A stretch of DNA of 64,000 nt from Rhodopseudomonas rhenobacensis (GTDB lineage: Bacteria > Pseudomonadota > Alphaproteobacteria > Rhizobiales > Xanthobacteraceae). The notes under the pieces are model-generated. The model was given only the letters and a program-made list of their open reading frames with translations, did not search any database and was not told the origin of the DNA. Below, piece by piece: positions 7,890-15,844 of the stretch. Positions within the stretch are counted from its first letter, which is position 1; every line of letters begins with the position of its first letter. A program made the translations under genes and the position numbers. The stretch covers positions 186,001 through 250,000 of the forward strand of contig NZ_JACHIH010000002.1 in assembly GCF_014203125.1 (NCBI RefSeq), given 5' to 3'.

Positions 7890-9713
7890 ATGAGTGAGAT
7901 CATTACCGAAACCAAGGCGACTCCTGAAACCAAGGCGACCCCGAGCTTCAACCCCGAGGCGTTTGCGCTCAATCTGGCGCGCGCCATGGAGAGCAGCGGC
8001 AAGGCGCTCGCCACCTATCTGAAGCCGCGCGAATCCGCCGAGCCGCTCGACAAGCCGCCGCCGGAAATCACCGAGGTGGTGAAGACGCTGTCGACGATCG
8101 CCAACTACTGGCTGTCCGACAAGGACCGCGCCGCCGAGATCCAGACCAAGCTCGGCAAGTCCTACCTCGATCTGTGGGGCGCCGCGGCGCGCCGGATGGC
8201 CGGCGAAGAGGCGGCCGCGGCGATCGAAGTGCCGCCGCGCGACAAGCGGTTCAGCGCGCCGGAATGGAAGTCCAGCCCGTTCTTCGACTTCCTGGTGCAG
8301 GCCTATCTGTTGACCACGCAATGGGCCTACCAGCTGGTGCGCGACGCCGAAGGCATCGACCCGCACATCAAGAAGAAAGCCGAATTCTACATCCAGCAGA
8401 TCACCAACGCGCTGGCGCCGTCGAATTTCGTGCTGACCAATCCGGAGGTGCTGCGCGAGACGCTTTCGTCGAACGCCGACAATCTGGTGCGCGGCATGAC
8501 CATGCTGGCCGAGGACATCGCCGCCGGCAACGGCCAATTGCGGATCCGGCAGTCCGACCCGGCCAATCTCGCGGTCGGCGTCAACATGGCGACCACGCCC
8601 GGCAAGGTGATCTTCCAGAACGAGCTGATGCAGCTCATCCAATATCACCCGGCCACCGAGACGGTGCTGCGCACGCCGCTGCTGATCGTGCCGCCGTGGA
8701 TCAACAAATACTACATCCTGGATCTGAAGCCGGACAAATCCTTCATCAAATGGTGCGTCGATCAGGGCCTCACGGTGTTCGTGATCTCCTGGGTCAATCC
8801 CGACAAGCGCCTCAGCCACAAGACCTTCGACGACTACATGAAGCAGGGTCCGCTGACCGCGATGGACATCGTCGAGAAGGTCACCGGCGAGATGAAGGTG
8901 CACACCATCGGTTACTGCGTCGGCGGCACGCTGCTCGCCGCGACACTGGCGTGGCTCGCCGAAAAGCGCCGGGTCCGCGTCACCTCGGCGACGCTGCTCA
9001 CCACCCAGGTCGATTTCAGCAATGCCGGCGATCTGTTGGTGTTCGTCGACGAGGACCAGATCGCCGCGCTGGAGCGCGAGATGCAGACCAGCGGCGTGCT
9101 GGAAGGCTCCAAGATGGCGATGGCCTTCAACATGCTGCGCTCCAACGACCTGATCTGGTCCTACGTGGTCAACAACTATCTGAAGGGCCAGCCGCCCTCG
9201 GCGTTCGACCTGCTGCATTGGAATTCCGACTCCACGCGGATGCCGGCGGCGAACCACTCCTACTACTTACGCAACTGCTATCTCGACAACCGGCTGTCGG
9301 CCGGCACCATGGTGCTGGACAACACGCTGCTCGACCTCTCCAAGGTCAAGGTGCCGATCTACAACCTCGCCACCCGCGAGGACCACATCGCGCCGGCGGA
9401 ATCCGTGCTGTACGGCTCGCAATTCTTCGGCGGGCCGGTGAAATACGTGCTGTCCGGCTCCGGCCACATCGCCGGCGTGATCAACCCGCCGGCCGCCGGC
9501 AAATATCAGTACTGGACCAACGAGGCCAGCACCGCGTCGACCGTCGCCGAATGGATCAAGGGCGCGCAGGAGCACAAGGGCTCGTGGTGGCCGGACTGGC
9601 GGCAATGGCTGGCCGGCATCGACCCCGAACAAGTCCCGGCGCGCAGCGTCGGCACCGAGGCGCTGCCGCCGCTCGAAGACGCGCCCGGCAGTTACGTCCG
9701 GGTGCGCGCCTGA
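7890..9713 (+). CDS. phaC: Class I poly(3-hydroxyalkanoate) polymerase
   Basis: A 607-residue PHA synthase that polymerises (R)-3-hydroxyacyl-CoA into storage granules. The lipase-like box is GYCVGGTLL with the catalytic cysteine at residue 343. The rest of the triad is visible as the aspartate in REDHIAP and the histidine in GSGHIAGVINPP. The N-terminal ~190 residues match the class I N-domain (SPFFDFLVQAYLL, NFVLTNPEVLRETL). Length is slightly above the usual 560-600 because of a repetitive N-terminus (two copies of ATPETK-like sequence). No phaE, phaR or phasin gene is adjacent. Confidence 0.96.
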   Translation: MSEIITETKATPETKATPSFNPEAFALNLARAMESSGKALATYLKPRESAEPLDKPPPEITEVVKTLSTIANYWLSDKDRAAEIQTKLGKSYLDLWGAAARRMAGEEAAAAIEVPPRDKRFSAPEWKSSPFFDFLVQAYLLTTQWAYQLVRDAEGIDPHIKKKAEFYIQQITNALAPSNFVLTNPEVLRETLSSNADNLVRGMTMLAEDIAAGNGQLRIRQSDPANLAVGVNMATTPGKVIFQNELMQLIQYHPATETVLRTPLLIVPPWINKYYILDLKPDKSFIKWCVDQGLTVFVISWVNPDKRLSHKTFDDYMKQGPLTAMDIVEKVTGEMKVHTIGYCVGGTLLAATLAWLAEKRRVRVTSATLLTTQVDFSNAGDLLVFVDEDQIAALEREMQTSGVLEGSKMAMAFNMLRSNDLIWSYVVNNYLKGQPPSAFDLLHWNSDSTRMPAANHSYYLRNCYLDNRLSAGTMVLDNTLLDLSKVKVPIYNLATREDHIAPAESVLYGSQFFGGPVKYVLSGSGHIAGVINPPAAGKYQYWTNEASTASTVAEWIKGAQEHKGSWWPDWRQWLAGIDPEQVPARSVGTEALPPLEDAPGSYVRVRA

Positions 9714-9751
9714 GCGATCGTCGCAACCACGCGACTCCTCCAACCGCGGGC

Positions 9752-9889
9752 CGTCATTGCGAGCCGAGGGCGGCGCGCAGCGCCGAACGAAGGGCAAAGC
9801 AATCCAGGGGCCTCACGCGCGGCCCTGGATTGCTTCGTCGCAAGAGCTCCTCGCAATGACGCATTTAACGCCTGATTTCCTTGATCGCT
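9752..9889 (-). repeat. Dispersed inverted repeat, family B copy 1
   Basis: A palindromic element with CGTCATTGCGAG at one end and CTCGCAATGACG at the other, and a central CAATCCAGG / CCTGGATTG stem. A second copy lies at 34075-34210 in the opposite orientation. Similarity runs ~28 bases beyond the palindrome on one side (AAATCAGGC block). Confidence 0.85.
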
Positions 9890-9978
9890 GTTTCGGTCCG
9901 GCTCGCTGGGCGCGCGCCCCGGAATGACCACATCATGCCGCTACCGACACTCCCAATTGCTTTGAAAAGGATACTACG

Positions 9979-10377
9979 ATGACTCGCGAATTGTTCTGGC
10001 TGACGCTGACGGCGATGCTGACCGGGGTGATGTGGCTACCCTACATCCTCAACCGGGTGCAGGTGCGCGGGCTGTCGGGCGCGATGGCCAACCCGTCGCG
10101 CACCGACAAGCCGCAGGCGCCGTGGGCGACCCGGATGATGTTCGCGCATGAGAACGCCGCCGAAAACCTGGTGGTGTTCGCCACCCTGGTGCTGATCCTC
10201 AACACCATCGATTATTCCAATCAATGGACGGTGCTGGCGGCGGCGAGCTATTTCTGGGCCCGGCTGGTGCACGCCATCGTCTACACGCTCGGCATTCCGG
10301 TCGCCCGCACGCTGGCCTTCGTGGTCGGCTTCGCCGCCCAAGTGGTGCTGGCGCTGGCGGTGTTCCAGATCGTCTGA
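9979..10377 (+). CDS. MAPEG-family small membrane protein
   Basis: A 132-residue protein with about four hydrophobic helices (LFWLTLTAMLTGVMWL; AAENLVVFATLVLIL; LAAASYFWARLVHAIVY; AFVVGFAAQVVLALAVF). The E-N-x-x-E-N pattern (HENAAENLVVF) and the R-L-V-H-A motif are hallmarks of the MAPEG superfamily, related to membrane glutathione transferases. The bacterial members are mostly uncharacterised. A strong AAAAGGA site precedes the ATG. It is probably monocistronic, lying between two repeats. Confidence 0.85.
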   Translation: MTRELFWLTLTAMLTGVMWLPYILNRVQVRGLSGAMANPSRTDKPQAPWATRMMFAHENAAENLVVFATLVLILNTIDYSNQWTVLAAASYFWARLVHAIVYTLGIPVARTLAFVVGFAAQVVLALAVFQIV

Positions 10378-10392
10378 CGAATATCCGAATCG

Positions 10393-10574
10393 GATTGCTG
10401 CGCTTCGACAGCCCCGCTGTCATTCCGGGGCGCGAGCAGCGCAAGCTGCGAGCGAGCCCGGAATCCATAACCCCTGTGGGGAGTATGGATTCCGGAGTTG
10501 CTCGTTCTTCGAACTCGCAATCCGGAATGACGACTGAACTTGGGTTGGATGCTTCAATCCCAACCAGAATGCTC
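10393..10574 (+). repeat. Dispersed inverted repeat, family C copy 1
   Basis: A palindromic element bounded by GTCATTCCGG and CCGGAATGAC with a central GGATTCCGG stem. The other copy, at 36166-36351, is in reverse orientation, and similarity continues ~25-40 bases outside the palindrome on both sides (for example GGTTGGGATTGAAGCATCCAA, read on the minus strand here). Confidence 0.85.
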
Positions 10575-10585
10575 AAGCGGCGAGA

Positions 10586-10948
10586 TTACACCGCCGACAG
10601 CGCCGCCAGCAGCAGCGCGAAGCCGGCCATCCCCACGGTGACGTGGGTGCCGAGCACGACGTTCGCCGCCACCGGCGAGCGCCGCGCGAGTGCTGCGATG
10701 AATCCGGAAAACGCCGACACCGCGAACAGCCCCGCGGCGATCTTGGCGAACGAGCCGGGTGCGGCGAAGGTGGCGCCGTCCGGCGCGCCGTGCAGCAGCA
10801 TCACCAGAGTTTCCAGCCCGCCGAAGCCGAGCAACAGATGCAGCGCGACCAAGCCCTGCTTGCGCTCGCCGCGCAGATACAACAGCAAAAGATACAACCC
10901 GAGCAGCGCCGAGGCGGTCAACAACGCGACAACGGGCGTCGGGGTCAT
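10586..10948 (-). CDS. Small integral membrane protein of unknown function
   Basis: A 120-residue protein with about four predicted membrane helices: ALLTASALLGLYLLLLYL, LVALHLLLGFGGLETLVMLL, FAKIAAGLFAVSAFSGFIAAL and HVTVGMAGFALLLAALSAV. A short basic loop (RGERKQ) follows helix 1. There are no motifs beyond the helices. The gene is isolated, convergent with the MAPEG gene and followed by a repeat. The coding call rests on the regular hydrophobic pattern and length. Confidence 0.7.
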   Translation of the reverse strand: MTPTPVVALLTASALLGLYLLLLYLRGERKQGLVALHLLLGFGGLETLVMLLHGAPDGATFAAPGSFAKIAAGLFAVSAFSGFIAALARRSPVAANVVLGTHVTVGMAGFALLLAALSAV

Positions 10949-11088
10949 GCGGTGTCCTCTTGATGGTGGCGATCGCGTTCGTTGCTATTCAAAGATGCGG
11001 CGCGCGACGCGTCAACCGGATTGTCGCCGCGATGGCGCGGCGGGCTGCCCTCGCCGATCACAGTTCGGCGACTCGCCCGAACGCGCCG

Positions 11089-11694
11089 CTACGCTTGCTT
11101 CTGCACCAGGACGTGCAGGAAGCTCGCCAGCTCGCCGTCGAACCCCTTGCCTTCGTCGTGCGCGACGTCGATCGATGCCCAATCCCCCGCCTCCGCGTAA
11201 CGCGCGCGAAGCCACTCTTCCGACGGATAGTTGTAGTAGCGCGCAAGCTTGTCCCGTCCCTCGCCGTCGCCGGATTTGAAGCTGGCATAGAACCAGCCGC
11301 CCGGCTTCAGCGCGCGCCACACCCGCGCCAGCACGCTCGCCAACTCATCGCGCGGCACGTGCAGCAGGCAGGCATAGGCCCACACCCCGTCATAGGCCGC
11401 GTCCGCGTCGAGTTCGTGGAACAGCATGGTCTTCACATCGCGGCCCAGCCGCTGCGCGGCCTGCGCGGCCATCTCCGCCGAGCCGTCGGTCGGATGCACG
11501 TCGAAGCCGGCCGCGATCATCTGCGCCGCCTGATAGCCGGCGCCGCAGCCGAGCTCGAGGATCGATCCGCCCGGCGGCAACGCCGCCAGGAATCGCTGCA
11601 TGTGTTCGGTGCCGCGCGGCTGCCGCTGCGCATAGGCCGCGGCATTGCCGCGATAGAACTTGAGCGTGGCGTCGTCGGAGCTGGTGTTGGTCAC
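11089..11694 (-). CDS. Class I SAM-dependent methyltransferase
   Basis: A 201-residue protein with the SAM-binding motif I as ILELGCGAGYQA near residue 45 and an acidic residue after strand 2 (DVHPTDGS). Post-I and motif IV regions follow (GVWAYACLLHV; VWRALKPGGWFYASF). It resembles the tellurite-resistance/UbiE-like small methyltransferases. The substrate is unknown. It stands alone between two intergenic regions, upstream of a palindromic repeat and downstream of argC on the same strand. Confidence 0.88.
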   Translation of the reverse strand: MTNTSSDDATLKFYRGNAAAYAQRQPRGTEHMQRFLAALPPGGSILELGCGAGYQAAQMIAAGFDVHPTDGSAEMAAQAAQRLGRDVKTMLFHELDADAAYDGVWAYACLLHVPRDELASVLARVWRALKPGGWFYASFKSGDGEGRDKLARYYNYPSEEWLRARYAEAGDWASIDVAHDEGKGFDGELASFLHVLVQKQA

Positions 11695-11747
11695 GGGTGA
11701 TCCTGCGCTTGATGCTGCGATGGTGTTGCGGGCGCGCCGTCAGGTCA

Positions 11748-11855
11748 CCTCTCCCATGGGGAGAGGTCGGATTGCGTAGCAATCCGGGTGAGGGGTTATG
11801 ACCTATCGATATGCCGTACCCCCTCACCCCAGCCCTCTCCCCATGGGAGAGGGAG
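11748..11855. repeat. Palindromic repeat between the methyltransferase gene and argC (family D)
   Basis: Two arms with CTCTCCCATGGGGAGAGG and CTCTCCCCATGGGAGAGG, flanked by CCTCACCC-type sequence, give a nearly symmetrical ~108-base element. It looks like the widespread 'CCCTCACCC...CTCTCCCC' intergenic repeat of many Proteobacteria. I saw only one copy here. Confidence 0.6.
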
Positions 11856-11902
11856 CCGGCAGCCGGTGTCGCACCGCATACGAAAACGACGGGGGAAATC
11901 GC

Positions 11903-12958
11903 TCACGGAAACATCGCTGGCTGATCGATGCCCGTCGACTCGGCAAAGCCCAGCATCAGGTTCATGTTCTGCACCGCCTGCCCCGAGGCGCCCTTGGTGA
12001 GATTGTCGAGCACGCTGACGATGATGGCGCGGCCCTCGATGCGGTCGGCGGCGACGCCGATCATCGTCATGTTGGAGCCGCGCACATGCCGCGTATGCGG
12101 CGTCTGGCCGAACGGCAGCACATGCACGAACGGTTCCTTGGCGTAGGTCTCGACCAGAATCGCGTGCAATTCCTGCGCGGTCTTGCCGCGCCGGCCGCGC
12201 ACATAGATCGTCGACAGGATGCCGCGGTTGATCGGCAACAGATGCGGCGTGAACGACACCACGACGGGCTTGCCGGCGGCCTTGGAGAACTCCTGATCGA
12301 GTTCGGCCATGTGGCGATGATGGCCGACGCCATAGGCGTTGAAGCCCTCGGAGACTTCCGAGAACAGCATCGCTTCCTTGGCGGCGCGGCCGGCGCCGGT
12401 CATGCCGGATTTGGCGTCGATCACGATCTCGTCGGGCTCGATCGCCTTGGCCTTCAACAGCGGCACCAACGGCAATTGCGCACACGACGTGTAGCAGCCC
12501 GGATTGGCGACCAGCCGCGCCTTCTTGATGTCGCGGCGATAGACTTCGACGAGGCCGTACACCGCCTCCTTTTGCAGCTCCAGCGCCTGGTGCTCGTGGC
12601 CGTACCATTTGGCGTAGGCCGCGGCATCGTCGAGCCGGAAGTCGGCCGACAGGTCGACCACCTTGGTGTCCGGCGCTTTCGCCAGCAGGTCTTTCAGCAC
12701 GACTTGCGTGGTGGCGTGCGGCAGCGCGCAGAACACCAGATCGAGCTGAAGCGCCGCCCAGTCGACGCTGTCGATCGCCACCAGTTGCGGCAGCTCATAG
12801 GGCGCAAATTGCGGGAACACGTCGCCCATCGCTTGGCCGGCGCGGCGGTCGGCGGTCAGCAGCACCAGCTCCACCTTGGGATGGCGCAGCAACAGCCGCA
12901 CCAGTTCCGCGCCGGTGTACCCGGAGGCGCCGAGGATGCCGATCTTCTTCTTAGTCAT
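11903..12958 (-). CDS. argC: N-acetyl-gamma-glutamyl-phosphate reductase
   Basis: A 351-residue enzyme for the third step of arginine synthesis, reducing N-acetylglutamyl phosphate to the semialdehyde. The NADP-binding motif is GILGASGYTGAELVRL at the N-terminus. The active-site cysteine is in ANPGCYTSC near residue 155. The segment SGMTGAGR and the C-terminal half with HTRHVRGSN also fit ArgC. Its ATG overlaps the TGA of the upstream PaiB-like gene by 4 bases (12955-12958), so translation of the two is probably coupled. Confidence 0.96.
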   Translation of the reverse strand: MTKKKIGILGASGYTGAELVRLLLRHPKVELVLLTADRRAGQAMGDVFPQFAPYELPQLVAIDSVDWAALQLDLVFCALPHATTQVVLKDLLAKAPDTKVVDLSADFRLDDAAAYAKWYGHEHQALELQKEAVYGLVEVYRRDIKKARLVANPGCYTSCAQLPLVPLLKAKAIEPDEIVIDAKSGMTGAGRAAKEAMLFSEVSEGFNAYGVGHHRHMAELDQEFSKAAGKPVVVSFTPHLLPINRGILSTIYVRGRRGKTAQELHAILVETYAKEPFVHVLPFGQTPHTRHVRGSNMTMIGVAADRIEGRAIIVSVLDNLTKGASGQAVQNMNLMLGFAESTGIDQPAMFP

Positions 12959-13632
12959 CTGGTCTCTCCCGCGGCCAACGCCGCGTCGCTGGGGGTATCT
13001 GCAAAAAGTTGCGGCCGCATCGCGCGCAGCTGCGCCGCCACGCGCCGCGCGGAAAAATCCTCACGCGCCGACAGCGCCGTCGTCACCGCGACATGGTCGG
13101 CGTCGGATTTGTGCTGGTTCAGCTTGAAGCTGCCCTCGACCTCGTCCACCCGCATCATCACGCCCACGATCGCCCGCTTCATCGCCTCGCGCCGCCCCGC
13201 CGCCATCTTGGCAAACCGCCACGGCGGCTTCGGCGCCAGAGAGCTTTCGAATGCCGCGCTGACGCCGTCAAGATGCTGGTCGAGTTCGCGGTCCGACATC
13301 AACGCCGCCGGTCCGCTCAGATGCACGCTCTGATACAGCCAGGTTGGCACCTGATCGGGCGACGCGTACCAGTCGGCCGAGACATAGGCGTCGGCGCCGT
13401 TCACCGCCATCAGCCACGGCCTGCGGCCGTCGCCGAGCCGGGCCAGCGGGTTCTGCCTTGCCACGTGGAACGTCAACAGCGGTGTGCCGTCGGAGGAGAA
13501 TTCGATCGCGAACGGCACTGCGGCGCCGAGCGGCTTGCCGCCGTCCCAGGCGCAGACGGTGCCGAAACCGCGCGCGGCGGCAAAGCCGAGCATGGCGGCG
13601 CGGTCAGGCTGAAATCTAGGCGGGGTGTACAT
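12955..13632 (-). CDS. PaiB-family FMN-binding protein
   Basis: A 225-residue protein of the FMN-binding split-barrel PaiB family. It begins MYTPPRFQP as is usual for PaiB, and carries FHVARQNPLAR, VSADWYASPDQVPTW and FKLNQHKSDAD, the last two being family signatures. Some PaiB proteins are described as negative regulators of sporulation or protease genes; direct DNA binding is doubtful and an oxidoreductase role is possible. An AGGAG site precedes the ATG. It overlaps argC by ATGA, and a candidate leader peptide and terminator lie upstream at 13686-13822. Confidence 0.88.
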   Translation of the reverse strand: MYTPPRFQPDRAAMLGFAAARGFGTVCAWDGGKPLGAAVPFAIEFSSDGTPLLTFHVARQNPLARLGDGRRPWLMAVNGADAYVSADWYASPDQVPTWLYQSVHLSGPAALMSDRELDQHLDGVSAAFESSLAPKPPWRFAKMAAGRREAMKRAIVGVMMRVDEVEGSFKLNQHKSDADHVAVTTALSAREDFSARRVAAQLRAMRPQLFADTPSDAALAAGETR

Positions 13633-13685
13633 GGCAGGCTCCTGGTGCGTTAAGGAGCCGCCGGATCAGACCACGAGAGAATTTT

Positions 13686-13722
13686 TTGGAAAAAACCTGC
13701 CGCGGAAAGCTCCGGCAGCAGG
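13686..13722 (-). terminator. Intrinsic-terminator-like hairpin upstream of paiB-argC
   Basis: Read on the minus strand, CTGCCGGAGCTTTCCGCGGCAG forms a stem: CTGC pairs with GCAG and CGGA with TCCG around a GCTT loop, followed by GG and six T residues. It lies 20 bases after the stop codon of a 26-codon ORF and 54 bases before paiB, so it would stop paiB-argC transcription. The 9-base right arm CCTGCCGCG (plus strand, 13696-13704) occurs again at 13767-13775 inside the short ORF, so an alternative pairing is possible. Confidence 0.6.
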
Positions 13723-13741
13723 AAGGTCGATCGCTGGCGTG

Positions 13742-13822
13742 TCAGTCGAAGACGCGCAACACCGCTCCTGCCGCGAAGATGCGGCGACGGACGGCGTGTT
13801 TGGCGGTCGACATGGTGGTCAT
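13742..13822 (-). CDS. Candidate leader peptide with an arginine run, upstream of paiB-argC
   Basis: A 26-codon ORF beginning MTTMSTAKHAV. Codons 12-14 are CGT CGC CGC (Arg-Arg-Arg) and codon 23 is also CGC; the end is AVLRVFD. A well-spaced promoter (13829-13857) would place transcription start on the A of the ATG at 13822, making it leaderless like rhizobial trpL. The downstream terminator-like hairpin and the arginine gene argC suggest an attenuation leader. This is an inference: no translation evidence exists, and an internal ATG at 13813 could be used instead. Confidence 0.45.
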   Translation of the reverse strand: MTTMSTAKHAVRRRIFAAGAVLRVFD

Positions 13823-13828
13823 GCCTGG

Positions 13829-13857
13829 TTGATACGGCCGCGGCGCCGGGGCGTCAA
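13829..13857 (-). promoter_or_regulatory. Candidate sigma-70 promoter for the leader ORF and paiB-argC
   Basis: On the minus strand, TTGACG (13857-13852), a 17-base spacer, and TATCAA (13834-13829). The predicted +1 is base 13822, the first base of the leader ORF. The -35 matches 5 of 6 and the -10 4 of 6 consensus bases. Confidence 0.5.
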
Positions 13858-13883
13858 GGGCAGCATGCGATTACTAGCAGCCT

Positions 13884-14017
13884 GTGTCCCGGACGCGACG
13901 CAGCGCGCAAGCGCTGCGCGCGAGCCGGGACCGTTCCAAGTCATGCGGTCCGTAACGGCCCCGGATCTGCAGCGCACCACGCCGCAAGCGCGGCGCGCTG
14001 CGCTGCGTCCGGGGCAC
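13884..14017 (+). repeat. Dispersed palindromic repeat, family A copy 3
   Basis: Begins GTGTCCCGGACG and ends GTCCGGGGCAC. The block CTGCAGCGCACCACGCCGCA and the following GCGCGGCGCGCTGC are identical to copy 1 at 382-516. The left half differs more but keeps GCGAGCCGGGACCGTTCC. Confidence 0.85.
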
Positions 14018-14084
14018 GACCCCGCCGTGCGTCGCCTGCTGATTGCTACTCATGAAGTCGTCTCGAAAGACACTCACCCCTCCG

Positions 14085-14170
14085 CGTCATGGCCGCGCTC
14101 GTCGCGGCCATCCACGGAAACAGGCAAGGCGTCGCTCGTGGGCGTGGATGGCCGGGACGAGCCATGACGT
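14085..14170. repeat. Palindromic repeat, family F
   Basis: Starts CGTCATGGCCG and ends CGAGCCATGACG, with GGCCATCCACG opposite CGTGGATGGCC. This is an imperfect inverted repeat of ~86 bases. Only one copy was noticed in this window. Confidence 0.6.
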
Positions 14171-14229
14171 GTCGGGCGTCGTACCTGATCAGCTCCGCCG
14201 CACGTCAGTCACGATCTGACGGCGCGCCC

Positions 14230-15216
14230 TCAGATCGCCGGATTCCACAACGCCGGCACCACCCGATAGCCGGCGCCGTCCTTCTCGATGTTGCCGAGGC
14301 CGGGGAACGGGTAGTGATAGCCCTGCACCTGCAGCCGCTCCGCCACCAGCATGTCGTAGACCTTGCGGCGGGTGGCTTCGGCCTGATCAGGGATCTGATC
14401 GAAAGTGACGTGCCAGCCCGGGTTGCGCGCGAACAGGTCCGGATTGTTGGTGACGTCGGACTGGATGAACACGCGGTCGTTGCCCGACGACAGCACGAAC
14501 GAGGTGTGGCCGGGGGTATGGCCGGCGGTCTCCACCGCGAGCAGACCGGGGGCTATGTCCTTGCCCCATTCGTACGGCGTCACCTTGCGCTTCAAGGCGT
14601 CGAACACCCGGCGGTTGTCGGCGAACACCGCCTGCATCCGGCCGGCCGGCGCCCGGCTCATCTCGCCGTCGTCCATGAAGTACTTCCACTCTGCAGCCGG
14701 GACCAGGATCTCGGCATTGGGAAACGCCGGCTGGTTGTCGGCGGTCAAGAGGCCGTCGACGTGGTCGCCGTGGAAATGCGAGATCACCACGGCATCGACC
14801 GCTTTCGGATCGAGCCCGGCAGCGGCGCTGTTCGCGGCGAACTGGCCGATCGCGCCCTTGCTCTTGTCGAACGCCGCGGCGCCACTGCCGGTGTCGACCA
14901 CCACGGTCTTGCCGCCGCTGTTCAGCACCAAGGGACCGAAGCTGATGGTGATCTTGTCCTTCGGCCGGAAGGCCTTTTCCAGCGCGGCGTTGACCTCGCT
15001 CTTGTCGACGTTGACGACGAATTTGTCGGCCAGCGGAAACGTCGCCGCCCCATCGGACACCACGGTGACCAGAATGTCGCCGACCTTGTAGCGATAGAAA
15101 CTCGGCGCCTGCTTGTCGGCGAGCGGGGCCGCGGCCAGCGCCGGCGCGCGCGACAACAATGGCGCGGCGGCCAGCACGGCGGCCCCGGTCAGGGCATCAC
15201 GGCGTGACAGCTTCAT
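14230..15216 (-). CDS. Exported metallo-beta-lactamase-fold hydrolase
   Basis: A 328-residue protein. The N-terminus MKLSRRDALTGAAVLAAAP carries a twin-arginine (Tat) signal, so the folded enzyme is probably exported to the periplasm. The zinc motif HxHxDH appears as SHFHGDHVDG near residue 130, with later ligands in ETAGHTPGHTSF and the aspartate in QSDVTNNPD. This family includes lactonases and alkyl/aryl hydrolases; the substrate here is unknown. It is a single gene, 97 bases from the DedA gene on the same strand. Confidence 0.88.
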   Translation of the reverse strand: MKLSRRDALTGAAVLAAAPLLSRAPALAAAPLADKQAPSFYRYKVGDILVTVVSDGAATFPLADKFVVNVDKSEVNAALEKAFRPKDKITISFGPLVLNSGGKTVVVDTGSGAAAFDKSKGAIGQFAANSAAAGLDPKAVDAVVISHFHGDHVDGLLTADNQPAFPNAEILVPAAEWKYFMDDGEMSRAPAGRMQAVFADNRRVFDALKRKVTPYEWGKDIAPGLLAVETAGHTPGHTSFVLSSGNDRVFIQSDVTNNPDLFARNPGWHVTFDQIPDQAEATRRKVYDMLVAERLQVQGYHYPFPGLGNIEKDGAGYRVVPALWNPAI

Positions 15217-15313
15217 GGCAAAATTCTCCCTTGCGCGACGGTGGCTTGCGGCCCGTCCAATTGGTCACGATGAATCTAGCAGCGTTTGCGTGACAGGGCG
15301 ACGGCGACGGCCG

Positions 15314-15844
15314 CTACAGCGCGGCCCAGACCCATGCCACGATCAGTGAAATCACGTCGCCGAACACCAGCAGCACCGCGGACCACACCACCGCCGAGAC
15401 GAAATTGGCGATCTGGAACGGCCAATACGGCATCTCGAAAATCCCCGCCGCCAGCGGCACCGAGGCGCGCAACGGGCCGAAGAACCGGCCGAGGAAGATG
15501 CTCGGCACCCCCCATTTGCGGACAAAGGCCTCGCCGCGCGGCAGCAGCGCCGGATACAGCGACAGCGGCCAGATCTGCGCCACCTGCTGCTTGTAGCGAT
15601 TGCCGAACCAGTACGACAGCCAATCGCCAAGTGCTGCGCCCAGCGCACCGGCGAGGCAGATCGGCCAGAACGACAGTTCGCTCGGCCCGATCAGCGCCCC
15701 GATCGCCACCAAGGCGCCCCATGCCGGGACCAGCAGCGAAATGAACGCCAGCGATTCGCCGAACGCCAGCAGCATCACGATCGGCGCGGCCCAGGCCTGG
15801 TGCAGTCGCACGAACTCGATCAGATCGCGCACCGCGCCTTCCAT
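15314..15844 (-). CDS. DedA-family (SNARE-associated) membrane protein
   Basis: A 176-residue inner-membrane protein. It has the DedA pattern: a FGESLAFISLLVPAWGAL segment, the GALGAALGDWLSYWFGNRY motif with the conserved aspartate, and FLGRFFGPLRASVPLAAG with the conserved R-x-x-x-x-R. DedA proteins are implicated in phospholipid (undecaprenyl phosphate or PE) translocation and membrane homeostasis. The C-terminal hydrophobic helix ends IVAWVWAAL. Single gene, monocistronic as far as can be seen. Confidence 0.88.
   Translation of the reverse strand: MEGAVRDLIEFVRLHQAWAAPIVMLLAFGESLAFISLLVPAWGALVAIGALIGPSELSFWPICLAGALGAALGDWLSYWFGNRYKQQVAQIWPLSLYPALLPRGEAFVRKWGVPSIFLGRFFGPLRASVPLAAGIFEMPYWPFQIANFVSAVVWSAVLLVFGDVISLIVAWVWAAL

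Larger units (their letters stand above)
13823..14229. other. Intergenic region between the paiB-argC leader and the metallo-hydrolase
   Basis: No gene is seen. It holds the promoter noted at 13829-13857, repeat family A copy 3 (13884-14017) and repeat family F (14085-14170). The remaining bases show nothing I can support. Confidence 0.6.

Noticed and set aside
7611-9257. Minus-strand ORF opposite phaC
   Set aside because: Antisense to a PHA synthase with an intact triad; no recognisable family.
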